A stretch of 64,000 nt of DNA from Polyangia bacterium (lineage in GTDB: Bacteria > Myxococcota_A > Polyangia > Nannocystales > Nannocystaceae), in the NCBI GenBank assembly GCA_030424595.1, contig JAUHWG010000012.1, forward strand, positions 124,001 through 188,000, read 5' to 3'. The position numbers and the translations under genes are program-made. The stretch's first letter is position 1. Every line of letters starts with the position of its first letter. Shown in pieces: positions 25,678-33,429 of the stretch. The notes beneath the pieces were generated by a model. The model was not told where the DNA came from. It saw nothing but the letters and a program-made list of their open reading frames with translations, and did not search any database.

Positions 25678-27306
25678 ATGTCAGAGCCCGCCGAGCTCAG
25701 GGTCGCCGATGCGCTCGACAAGCTGATCCATCAGTTCGCCGACCCGCTCTCCTTCTACCGCGAGGTCATCCAAAACGCCCTCGATGCCGGCTCCGAGGAG
25801 ATCGAGATCTACCTGACCTACGAGGAAGGTCAGGAGGGCAAGCCCGGGGTCACGATCATCCACATCGACGACTGGGGCGTCGGCATGACCCGCGAGATCA
25901 TCGAGAAGCGGCTGACCCGCCTCTTCTCCTCCTCGAAGGACGGCGACCGGACCAAGATCGGCAAGTTCGGCATCGGCTTCGTCTCGATCTTCGCGACCAA
26001 GCCGGAGCTCGTCTGCATCGACACCTCCCGCGAAGGTGAGCACTGGCGGGTGCTCTTCACCGAGGATCGCAAGTTCGAGCTGCGCCGCCTCGACCACCCC
26101 GTCGACGGGACCAAGATCCGGATCTACAAGCGGACCACCCGCGAAGAGCACGCGTCGCTGATCCAGCGCTCCCGCGAGACGATCCGCTACTGGTGTAAGC
26201 ACACCCGCGGCGACGTCCGCTTCATGGACGAGCCTATCACCGAGCCCTTCGACGTCGCGGCGCCGGTGCGGATCCACCACGAGGACGAGGCCTCGTCCTA
26301 CGTCGTCGGCCACCCGCAGGGCGACAGCTCCTTCTTCGGCCTCTACAACCGCGGCCTCACCCTCCTCGAGGGGACCGACGAGCACCACAGCGGGATCCAC
26401 TTCAAGGTCTCCTCCGACCTCCTGGAGCACACCCTGACCCGCGACAACGTGATCCACGACGCGGGCTACGACCGGGTCTTCGTCCGGGTCCAGGAGCTCA
26501 TCCGCGGTCCCTTGGCGGAGGCCGTCTTCACCGCGCTCGAGGAGGAGCTCGCCGAGGAGAGGCCCGACGGCGCGACCAACCACGCCCGCTACCTCTGCAG
26601 CGCCGCCGCCTGGCATCTCCGCGACGACGCCCTCTCCGGCCGGTGTCTCGGCTCGACGGTCGCGAAGAGCCCCTCAGGCGCCCCTGTGACCCTCAAGGCG
26701 CTGCGAAAGGCCCTCTCTAGCGACGAGCGTCCCCTCCTCGCGCGCGCCCGCACGCCCCTCACGGACGCTGTCGAGGCCGACGGCGAGCTGGTCCTCCTAG
26801 CCCCAGACCATGCTGCGATCCACACCCTCTTCGGCGCGCTCGGGGGCCCCGCTCTGCTCCCGGTCGGCGCCCGCTACTGCATGCCCCTGCCGCCGCGGGA
26901 TGACGTCGAGGCGAGTCGCTGGCGCCCGCTCGCGGCCGCGACCGAAGACCTGATCCGGGGCTACGGCGGCAAGCTCAGCGGCGTGGAGCTCGGCCACTTC
27001 GAGGATCCGGAGTCGAGGATCGGCGACTGGGTCGCGATCACCCAGCGGCGCTTCGGCGACCTCGACGAGATCGCCGATGTCCGCGAGCTCGGGACTGGGT
27101 TCCTCTCGCGCAAGCGCACGCTCGTGCTCAACGCCGATCACCCGACGGTCAACGCCCTCGTCGCCCTCTCCCAGAGCGAGCCCGAGATGGCGGCGTATGT
27201 GCTCTCGAAGCTCTTCTTCCTCGGCGACAAGCTCGACACGACGATCGACGGGGTGCTCGCGACGCTCGCCCTCCAGCAGCGAGACGAGCGGCTCCAGCCC
27301 GCCTAG
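25678..27306 (+). CDS. Hsp90-like GHKL ATPase protein
   Basis: The 542-residue protein has a GHKL ATPase domain in its first 160 residues: REVIQNALDAGS (N box, 28-39), IDDWGVGM (63-70) and KIGKFGIGFVSIF (93-105), closely resembling HtpG. The middle contains an HtpG-like EHTLTRDNVIHD segment. The C-terminal third is not the canonical HtpG dimer domain, though ARKR/LNADHP-type elements are visible (RTLVLNADHPTVNAL). It is probably an ATP-driven chaperone-like protein with unknown clients. It is not canonical HtpG (usual length about 620-650). Confidence 0.8.
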   Translation: MSEPAELRVADALDKLIHQFADPLSFYREVIQNALDAGSEEIEIYLTYEEGQEGKPGVTIIHIDDWGVGMTREIIEKRLTRLFSSSKDGDRTKIGKFGIGFVSIFATKPELVCIDTSREGEHWRVLFTEDRKFELRRLDHPVDGTKIRIYKRTTREEHASLIQRSRETIRYWCKHTRGDVRFMDEPITEPFDVAAPVRIHHEDEASSYVVGHPQGDSSFFGLYNRGLTLLEGTDEHHSGIHFKVSSDLLEHTLTRDNVIHDAGYDRVFVRVQELIRGPLAEAVFTALEEELAEERPDGATNHARYLCSAAAWHLRDDALSGRCLGSTVAKSPSGAPVTLKALRKALSSDERPLLARARTPLTDAVEADGELVLLAPDHAAIHTLFGALGGPALLPVGARYCMPLPPRDDVEASRWRPLAAATEDLIRGYGGKLSGVELGHFEDPESRIGDWVAITQRRFGDLDEIADVRELGTGFLSRKRTLVLNADHPTVNALVALSQSEPEMAAYVLSKLFFLGDKLDTTIDGVLATLALQQRDERLQPA

Positions 27307-27371
27307 GCTCGCCCTCCCGCCGAGGTCCCCCCCGGACCGCCGAGGTGAGCCCTCCGCCCTGGCGTCGCGCG

Positions 27372-27463
27372 GACGAGCATGCTCGCGCGGGGCAGACGGG
27401 CCTGCTCGCGTGCTCCAGACGAGCCTCTTCGCGCGGTCCAGACGGGCGTGCTCGCGCGCAGCC
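27372..27463. repeat. Four tandem 23-bp repeats
   Basis: Four exact-length 23-bp units (start points 27372, 27395, 27418, 27441) share GACGrGCnTGCTCGCGyG-type sequence, each with a GCTCGCG core. They lie in the gap between the Hsp90-like gene and the AT-rich island and encode nothing obvious. The regular 23-bp period, about two helical turns, would place each unit on the same face of the helix. Confidence 0.85.
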
Positions 27464-27532
27464 GGAGGCGCTCCAGGTGGACAAGTTAGCGCGATCTCGC
27501 GCCTTCCAGGGGCGACACCAAGGTGGCCGATC

Positions 27533-27597
27533 ATGTTTCAAGAACTTGATTTTATTTATAAACTTGAACTTTGAAATACAAAGTACTTTCCTCTGGT
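27533..27597 (+). promoter_or_regulatory. AT-rich promoter-like island
   Basis: About 65 bases with a strongly lower GC content than the surroundings, containing TTGATT, TATTTATA and two AACTTGA copies. TCAAG-AA-CTTGA forms a small dyad. It ends just before the secreted protein gene and is likely its promoter and control region. The 10-mer AAACTTGAAC at 27560-27569 recurs at 41651-41660 upstream of the 58-residue peptide gene. Confidence 0.5.
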
Positions 27598-27599
27598 CT

Positions 27600-28250
27600 A
27601 TGGAGCCCATGAGCGCACAACTCCTCCTCTTCGTCCTCTCCGCGGCCGACATCTCCGGCCAGTCCGCCCCGGCGGTCGACACCCCGGCGGTCGCCCCCGA
27701 GGGACCCGCGCCCGCGGCTGCCGAACCCGCGCCGATCGGCGTCCTCCGTCCGGCCCAGATCCGCTGGATCCAGCGGCGCTGGTCCGGCGTCGGCTTCGGC
27801 TACGACAACGGCCTCTGGGGCGGACACTACGGCCAGAGCGTCAAGGTCTCGATCCCCTTCGGGCGCAAGCTCGGCCAGTTCTTCGGCCTCCGGGTCCGGG
27901 TCGGCGGCGTCCACTACCACGACGCGCAAGACCACTACGACCCGGTGCTGAACCTCGGCGGGGAGATCTTCGGCCGCTCACCGGTGTGGTGGGGCGTCCT
28001 CCGGGTCTACGGCGGCGGCGGCCTCTGGGCGGGGATCCGCCCGAACCCGACCGCCGAGGGCGGCGACGTGGCCCTCGGCGGCGGCGGTCACTTCGGCGTC
28101 GAGGCCTTCGCGTCGCCCTTCATGAGCTTCACCTTCGAGATCGGCGGACAGGCGCCGGGGCATGACCTCGGGATCGACGGAGGGGGCTCGGCGATGGGCG
28201 GCGTCATGTTCTACTTTGGTCGCAACGAGACGCCATGGAAGAAGCTCTAA
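27600..28250 (+). CDS. Hypothetical secreted protein
   Basis: This 216-residue protein has a weak signal-like start (AQLLLFVLSAADISG), a Pro/Ala linker, and a Gly-rich beta-type body (VGFGYDNGLWGGHYG, GGGGLWAGI, GGGGHFGVEAF) with a closing aromatic strand GGVMFYFG, which suggests an outer-membrane or surface beta structure. No family was recognised. ATG 27600 or 27609 are both possible; GGAG lies 3 nt before 27609. Its stop overlaps the start of the membrane protein gene by 16 bp, so the two are coupled. Confidence 0.65.
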   Translation: MEPMSAQLLLFVLSAADISGQSAPAVDTPAVAPEGPAPAAAEPAPIGVLRPAQIRWIQRRWSGVGFGYDNGLWGGHYGQSVKVSIPFGRKLGQFFGLRVRVGGVHYHDAQDHYDPVLNLGGEIFGRSPVWWGVLRVYGGGGLWAGIRPNPTAEGGDVALGGGGHFGVEAFASPFMSFTFEIGGQAPGHDLGIDGGGSAMGGVMFYFGRNETPWKKL

Positions 28251-28834
28251 GCGCCGAAGATCCGCTCCGCGAGGAGCTCGCCGAGATCCGCCGAGCGGTC
28301 GAGGTCGCCCGTCGTGATCGGGCGATCCACGGCGACATCTACGTTCTCTGGGGGATGATCGTCGCCCTCGGGACCGTCCTCGAGGCGATCGGCCTCGACC
28401 AGGGCGTAGCGCGCCCGTGGTTGGTCTGGCCGGTGCTCGGCGCCCTCGGCGGGATCTACTCGACGATCGCCGGCTTCCGCCGTGAACGCTCGACCCAGAT
28501 CCTGACCCACGTCGGCAAGGTCGAGGCCCAGACCTGGCTCGCCGCGACGATCGCCGTCGTCATCGTCTCCTTCGTCGGCGGCATCAGCGGGCGCGTCCCC
28601 TCGGAGCTCATCACCCCGCTGATCAGCGTGATCCTCGGGGTGCCGCTGCGGACCGCCGGCACCCTCTACGACAGCCGACACCTCCGCGTCTCCTCGCTCG
28701 GCTTCTTCGCCTGCGGAGCTGTCTCGCTCTTCCTAGATCGCCCCTACCCCCAGATCCTCTTCACGATCATGATGCTCATCGGCTACGTCTGGCCGGGTCT
28801 GATGATGATCCGAGCGGAGCGCCGGCGCGGATGA
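28235..28834 (+). CDS. Hypothetical membrane protein
   Basis: The 199-residue protein has an acidic N-terminal helix (DPLREELAEIRRAVEVARRD) and about five hydrophobic segments (YVLWGMIVALGTVLEAIG, VWPVLGALGGIY, WLAATIAVVIVSFVGGI, VSSLGFFACGAVSLF, ILFTIMMLIGYVWPGLMMI). No family was recognised. It is transcriptionally tied on both sides: 16 bp overlap upstream, ATGA overlap downstream to a winged-helix regulator. This membrane protein plus regulator arrangement is often seen in stress or envelope control units. Confidence 0.72.
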   Translation: MEEALSAEDPLREELAEIRRAVEVARRDRAIHGDIYVLWGMIVALGTVLEAIGLDQGVARPWLVWPVLGALGGIYSTIAGFRRERSTQILTHVGKVEAQTWLAATIAVVIVSFVGGISGRVPSELITPLISVILGVPLRTAGTLYDSRHLRVSSLGFFACGAVSLFLDRPYPQILFTIMMLIGYVWPGLMMIRAERRRG

Positions 28835-29124
28835 GCCCACCGGGAGGGTTGGACGCGGTCATCCACGCGCCGGTTCGCTTGGCCGTGATGTCGAGCCTGA
28901 GCCAGGGCGATGAGATCGAATTCACCGTCCTCCGCGAGCGCACGTCGACCAGCGACGGCAACCTCGCGACCCACCTCCAACGCCTCGAGAAGGCCGGCTA
29001 CATCAAGGTTCGCAAGCGCTTCGTCAAGCGCCGCCCGCAGACGCTCTACCAGATGACGGACGCCGGCCGACTCGCCTTCCTCGGCTACCTCGACGCCCTC
29101 GACGCTCTCTTGCCGCGACGCTGA
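28831..29124 (+). CDS. Winged-helix transcriptional regulator (ArsR/MarR-like, HTH_34 type)
   Basis: The 97-residue protein is a short winged helix: APVRLAVMSSLSQGDEIEFT, the recognition helix region TSTSDGNLATHLQRLEKAGYI, and the wing KVRKRFVKRRPQTLYQMTDAG. That pattern is typical of the small DNA-binding domain that partners membrane proteins. There are no metal-binding cysteines. It overlaps the membrane protein gene at ATGA, so it likely controls its own operon. Confidence 0.85.
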   Translation: MSPPGGLDAVIHAPVRLAVMSSLSQGDEIEFTVLRERTSTSDGNLATHLQRLEKAGYIKVRKRFVKRRPQTLYQMTDAGRLAFLGYLDALDALLPRR

Positions 29125-29197
29125 GCCCACGGGAGCGAGCCCTGGTGACCCCTACCCTAGCGAGACACCGCGCCGCGCCGCCGAAGGCGGCTCGCCC

Positions 29198-30463
29198 TCA
29201 GGCGAAGGCCCCGCGCAACCACTCCAGCGTCGCCTCGGCGATCCCGGTGTCGGTCGAGCCGACCTCGGGCGCGGCGAAGGCCGCCTCCATGCTCGGGTGG
29301 GTGTAGAGCAGGTGGCCGACCCCGGGCAGCTCGACGAGGCGCGCCCGACCACAGCCCTCTTCGTTGACCAGCCGGACGACGTGGAGCGCCTCCTCGCGGA
29401 CGCACACATAGTCATGCTCAGCGTGGAAGACCGCGACGTCGGCGTCGAGGCGGCGCCAGGCACCCTCGATGTCGGCGCGGTCGAGCTGCCGGGTGTAGGT
29501 CAGGGAGCGCCCGAAGAGGCGTCCCCCCGGCAGGAGCTGCGGGACCACCGGGGCGAGCTCGGGGCGGAGAGCGGTCGCCTGGTTTGCCGTCATCCCCTCG
29601 CGGACGAGCAGCGCCTGGAGCGACTCCATCGCCCCCAGATCCCGCAGGGACGCGCCAGCGAGGACGAGCTGACGACGGCGGGAGGCCGAGGCGCAGTCGT
29701 TGAAACGAGCGGCCGAGGTGCCGAAGGTGCCGACCGCGGCGACCGGGCGCTCGGCCGCCAGGAGGGGCGCGATCATCCCGCCGACGCTGTGGCCGAAGAG
29801 GGCGATCCGATCGCTGTCGACGAAGTCCGCGCGGCGGAGCAGCTCCAGGCCCGCCCGAGCCCCCGCCAGCTCAGCCTCAAAGGAGTTGTCGGCGCAGGCC
29901 GGACCTTCGCTGTCGCCGACGCCGGACTTCTCGACCCGGAGCGTGCACAGACCCGCCCGCGCCCAGGCCTCGAGGAGGAGCCGCATCGGCGTCCTCGGAT
30001 CCAGGGGAAACTCGCTCGAGCGGCAGCTAAAGCCCCGCATCATCATCACCGCCGGGTGCTTCCCAGGCCCCTTCGGTCGGCTGAGGAAGACCCGCTGGCG
30101 GCGACCCGGAGGGCCGACGTGATCGAGGATCATGGTGCTCCCGGGGAAGCGCTCGATCGGCCAAGCCCGGGCGACCCCGCGCAGGCGCTGACGTCCGAGG
30201 CCGCGGCCCACCTCGACCTCGACCGTGTCGCCGGGGATGAGGCGGCCGACGTAGCGCCGCAGATCATCGGGGCCGAGCACCACCTCGGGGCCGACGCCGC
30301 CCCCCACCCCGAGGAGTCGATCACCGACGGCGACGCCGATCGCCGCGGCGGTGGAGTCCGGATGAACCCCGAGCACGCGAGCCCCGTTGTGGTCGCTCTC
30401 GGCGAGGCGCACGCCGAAGAAGACCCGTCGCCGGAGACCTGGGCGGAGCTCGACCGCCATCAT
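29198..30463 (-). CDS. PDZ domain fused to alpha/beta hydrolase
   Basis: This 421-residue protein has an N-terminal PDZ-like module (VRLAESDHNGARVLGVHPDSTAAAIGVAVGDRLLGVGG, then the GPDDLRRYVGRLIPGDTVEVEV strand) and an alpha/beta-hydrolase domain with nucleophile elbow GHSVGG, VEKSGVGDSEG before it, and a downstream HAEHDYVC acid/His region and a final GVGHLLYTH histidine. It lacks a signal peptide, so it may act in the cytoplasm or at the membrane on peptides or esters. The start is ATG ATG at 30463/30460; the second has better spacing from AGGAGG. It is divergent from the radical SAM gene. Confidence 0.85.
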   Translation of the reverse strand: MMAVELRPGLRRRVFFGVRLAESDHNGARVLGVHPDSTAAAIGVAVGDRLLGVGGGVGPEVVLGPDDLRRYVGRLIPGDTVEVEVGRGLGRQRLRGVARAWPIERFPGSTMILDHVGPPGRRQRVFLSRPKGPGKHPAVMMMRGFSCRSSEFPLDPRTPMRLLLEAWARAGLCTLRVEKSGVGDSEGPACADNSFEAELAGARAGLELLRRADFVDSDRIALFGHSVGGMIAPLLAAERPVAAVGTFGTSAARFNDCASASRRRQLVLAGASLRDLGAMESLQALLVREGMTANQATALRPELAPVVPQLLPGGRLFGRSLTYTRQLDRADIEGAWRRLDADVAVFHAEHDYVCVREEALHVVRLVNEEGCGRARLVELPGVGHLLYTHPSMEAAFAAPEVGSTDTGIAEATLEWLRGAFA

Positions 30464-30588
30464 CGTCCTCCTCTAGTAGAGGCATCCTGCACCGCTCGGT
30501 CGATGAGCCGAGCGTCTACGTCGAGCGGCGTCAGGTCAAGCGGCGATCAGGGCGATCCCGACGCGCTCCCGGAGGTCGACCTGGATTC

Positions 30589-30597
30589 GGGTATCGT
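30589..30597 (+). promoter_or_regulatory. -10-like element GGG-TATCGT
   Basis: TATCGT ends 6 nt before the GTG start of the radical SAM gene, with no Shine-Dalgarno in between. The extended TG is absent (GGG). Confidence 0.35.
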
Positions 30598-30603
30598 GCT
30601 GCG

Positions 30604-31938
30604 GTGCACCTCCGCGATGTCCGACGGCGCCTCCCCGTTCTCACCGAGCCGCTGCCGCCGGATCGGACCCGGCGGATCCTCCCGCTCGCCGAGGGCGAAG
30701 CTCCGACCCCGAAGATCGCGGTCTGGGAGTTCACCCTCGCCTGCGATCAACGCTGCCTCTGCTGCGGGCCCCGTGCCGGCAAGGCCCGGCCCGACGAGCT
30801 GACCACGGAGGAGTGCCTCAGGCTGGTCGACGAGCTCGCTGACCTGGGCGTCGGCGAGGTCACCTTGATCGGCGGAGAGGCCTACCTCCGCGCTGACTTC
30901 ATCCTGATCATCCGGGCGATCCGCGAGCGCGGGATGACCTCGACCCTGACCACCGGCGGCTACGGGATGACCCGCGAGCGCGCGGAGGCGATGGTCGAGG
31001 CTGGGGTCCAGAGCGTCTCCGTCTCCGTCGACGGGCTCGGCCCCGAGCACGATCGGCTCCGCGCCCGCCCCGGGAGCTGGTCCCGCGCGTTCCAGGCGAT
31101 GCGGCTGCTGCGGGGGGCGGGCGCGAAGATCTCGGCGAACACCCAGATCAACCGCCTGACCGTCGGCCAATTGGAGGAGCTGCTCGAGCTCCTCGCGCCG
31201 GAGGGGATCCACGCCTGGCAGATCCAGGTGACGGTCGCCCACGGCGGCGCCGCCGATCACCACGAGCTCCTCCTCCAGCCCTACATGTACCTCGACCTCT
31301 TCCCCACGCTCGACCGGATCGCCGACCGCTGTGAGGAGCTCAAGATCACCCTCACCCCGGCCAACAGCCTCGGCTACTTCGGCCCCTACGCCTACAAGCT
31401 GCGGCGACGCCAGAGCCGCGCCGGCCACTACCTCGGCTGCCAGGCGGGGATCGCCGGGGTCGCGATCGAGAGCGACGGGGCGATCAAGAACTGTCCGAGC
31501 CTCGGCGGTCGCAACAACGTCGGCGGCTCCTGGCGCGAGCACGGCCTACGGGCGATCTGGGAGCGCGCTCCCGAGCTCAGCTACATGCGCAAGCGGACCG
31601 AGAACGAGCTGTGGGGCTACTGCGCCGAGTGCTACTACGCGGACCTGTGCCGGGGCGGCTGCACCTCGGTCAGCGAGCCCCTCCTCGGCCGCCCCGGCAA
31701 CAACCCGATGTGCCACCACCGGGCCCTAGAGATGGACAAGCAGGGCCTCCGCGAGCGCATCGAGTGGGTGAGCCCCTCCTCCGGCGAGCCCTTTGACAAC
31801 AGCCTCTTCCGGGTGATCCGCGAGCACCGAGACCCGGCGATGCGCGCTGAGCATGGGCCGGTGCAGATCGACGAGCCGCGGACGGCGAGGGCCGACGAGC
31901 CCTTCGGCCCGGGCTCTCCGGCGATCACGGGCGGCTAG
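30604..31938 (+). CDS. Radical SAM/SPASM domain protein
   Basis: This 444-residue enzyme has radical SAM cluster ligands Cys47, Cys51 and Cys54 in ACDQRCLCC, the GGEAYLR motif, a typical half-barrel with LTTGGYGMT, and the C-terminal SPASM-like region with Cys279, Cys297 and the Cys340-x2-Cys343-x5-Cys349-x3-Cys353 array (CAECYYADLCRGGC). Such enzymes modify peptides or other enzymes. No small precursor peptide gene is visible next to it. The last codons lie inside the terminal inverted repeat of the following mobile element, which may have replaced the original C terminus. Confidence 0.88.
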   Translation: MHLRDVRRRLPVLTEPLPPDRTRRILPLAEGEAPTPKIAVWEFTLACDQRCLCCGPRAGKARPDELTTEECLRLVDELADLGVGEVTLIGGEAYLRADFILIIRAIRERGMTSTLTTGGYGMTRERAEAMVEAGVQSVSVSVDGLGPEHDRLRARPGSWSRAFQAMRLLRGAGAKISANTQINRLTVGQLEELLELLAPEGIHAWQIQVTVAHGGAADHHELLLQPYMYLDLFPTLDRIADRCEELKITLTPANSLGYFGPYAYKLRRRQSRAGHYLGCQAGIAGVAIESDGAIKNCPSLGGRNNVGGSWREHGLRAIWERAPELSYMRKRTENELWGYCAECYYADLCRGGCTSVSEPLLGRPGNNPMCHHRALEMDKQGLRERIEWVSPSSGEPFDNSLFRVIREHRDPAMRAEHGPVQIDEPRTARADEPFGPGSPAITGG

Positions 31939-32515
31939 CCCTAAAATAAGCGCTGGTGTGAAACCGCCCCCCAGTTCCGTGTAGAAGTGCGCTCACGCGG
32001 ACTTTTGCCGCCCGAGTGCTCGGGCGCGGGTGAAGGCTCACCTCCTGCTTGACGGCGGGCGGAGCTCGGAGGCTGAAGGCGGGCGGGCGAGGGGCGACGA
32101 GGCGGGTCCCTCGCGACGCGGGTCCCCCCATGCCACGTGCTCGCCACGGGTCGAGCTGAGCTGCTTGAAGAGACAGGGTACGCGTGTCTCCGCGCGAGGC
32201 ACGGGTCCTCCCGCTGCGTCCCACCCGTCGCCCCTCGCTCGCCCGAGCGAGTCTGTCGGGGCTCCGCTGGACGCTCGGCGATCGTCTCGATCGAGAGAGT
32301 GACCCTTGGTACAGATCATATGAAGTCGGGAGCAGATCTGTAGGCGCTCCGCTTGCGAGTACGTGGATCGCTTGCTCCCGTAGGTCTTCGCTCGATACGT
32401 GCTCGTCGAGACTCTCGACGATGATGAGAAACAACGCGCATCGTCGGCCGAACTTCGGTCCGTGTCGAAGTCCAAGCGAGCGCGAGCCTCCGAGGCCCCA
32501 GTGAGAACACCGAGC
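31928..32515 (+). repeat. Left inverted arm of the foldback-like element
   Basis: The arm begins with the 28-bp terminal repeat and is inverted relative to the right arm. It includes the stop codon of the radical SAM gene. Similarity is strongest at 32161-32247 and at 32401-32515, with diverged stretches between. Confidence 0.8.
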
Positions 32516-32679
32516 GGGACAACTCGCGCGAGTCATCTCAAGGCCGACTGTCGGCGAGAACGGAGCCCACAGGCAAGCGCTCGATCGAAGTGCAAGAGCT
32601 TCGAGCCTCCGCCGGTAGAGTTGGTCGTCGACCCGGCTCCTGTGACTCCCTTCGCTGGGCTCATGCTCGCGGCTCGCTC

Positions 32680-32870
32680 GCTCGCCTCAAGCTCCGGCGC
32701 TCGATCAACGGCCGCGTGAAGGTCTTCGAGAACAAGCGCGGCTACGACGAAGCGACGCACGTCCTGAGCCACGTCTACAACCTCTTCCTCGGCGGCAGCT
32801 TCGTGCTCGGTGTTCTCACAGGCGTTTCGGAGGCTCTCGATCGCTTGGACTTCGGTACCGACCGAAGTTC
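32680..32870 (+). pseudogene. Transposase-like remnant inside the element
   Basis: A reading frame of about 60 residues contains RRSINGRVKVFENKRGYDEA and THVLSHVYNLFLGG, which look like the C-terminal end of a DDE transposase (a basic segment, then a conserved helix). No start, catalytic residues or upstream domain remain, so it is a broken fragment. The assignment to transposase is by resemblance and context. Confidence 0.4.
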
Positions 32871-33310
32871 GACCGGCGATGCGCGTTGTCGCTCATCAGG
32901 TGCGCGAGAGACTCGACGAGCATGTGTCGAGAGAAGGTCTGCAACCACGAGTCCTCTACGCACCCGGTAGCGGAGCCCAGGAAGACTTACTCGGGCGAGC
33001 GAGGGGCGACGGATGGGACGCAGCGGGAGGACCCGTGCCTCGCGCGGAGACACGCGTACCCTGTCTCTTCAAGCAGACCAGCCTATCCCGTGGCGAGCAC
33101 GTGGCATGGGAGGACCCGCGTCCGCGAGGGACCCGCCTCGTCGCCCCTCGCCCGCCCGCCTACAGCCCCCAAGCTCCGCCCCTCGCCAAGCACGAGGTGA
33201 GCGCTCACCCACACGGATACAGCCGAAGCGCAAGCCCCGTGTCACTGACGGTTCTACGCAGGTTGTCTAGGACGCCTCACAGCAGCGCTTATTTCAGGGC
33301 TAGCCGCCCG
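32805..33310 (-). repeat. Right inverted arm of the foldback-like element
   Basis: This is the inverted counterpart of the left arm. It begins inside the transposase-like remnant (GVLTGVSEA region), showing that the left arm contains a copy of the same end of the gene. It finishes with the terminal repeat. Confidence 0.8.
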
Positions 33311-33370
33311 CGGTGCAGCCCCGTGTGCTCTCGCGCCGCAAACGCCGCTGTGCTGGGCCGTACCGCAAGT
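33310..33370 (+). repeat. Dispersed intergenic repeat, copy 1
   Basis: This copy contains CCGTGTGCTCTCGCGCCGCA and GCTGGGCCGTACCGCAAGT, both shared with the copy near serS. It lacks about 27 bp in the middle relative to that copy. It abuts the right end of the foldback-like element and lies just downstream of the following minus-strand gene. Confidence 0.7.
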
Positions 33371-33429
33371 TTCGGCGGGGCCGAGAGGCGACGAGGGCTG
33401 GAGAGCGCGCGGGATTCTTGCCACGGCGG

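Larger units (their letters stand above)
31928..33310. mobile_element. Foldback-like element with long inverted arms
   Basis: The ends at 31928-31955 and 33283-33310 match over 28 bp with one mismatch, in inverted orientation. Beyond the ends, the arms (31928-32515 and 32805-33310) remain similar, including an 87-bp stretch (32161-32247 versus 32990-33076) with very few differences. About 290 bp separate the arms and hold a transposase-like remnant. There is no complete gene. It resembles a foldback or long-TIR non-autonomous element; no target duplication is clear. Confidence 0.8.

Noticed and set aside
27372..27463. CRISPR array
   Set aside because: The 23-bp units are directly adjacent without spacers, so it is a tandem repeat.
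31939..33429. Short frames in the 1.5-kb gap as real genes
   Set aside because: They follow the inverted arms and appear as mirrored versions of each other; only the transposase-like fragment has protein-like content.
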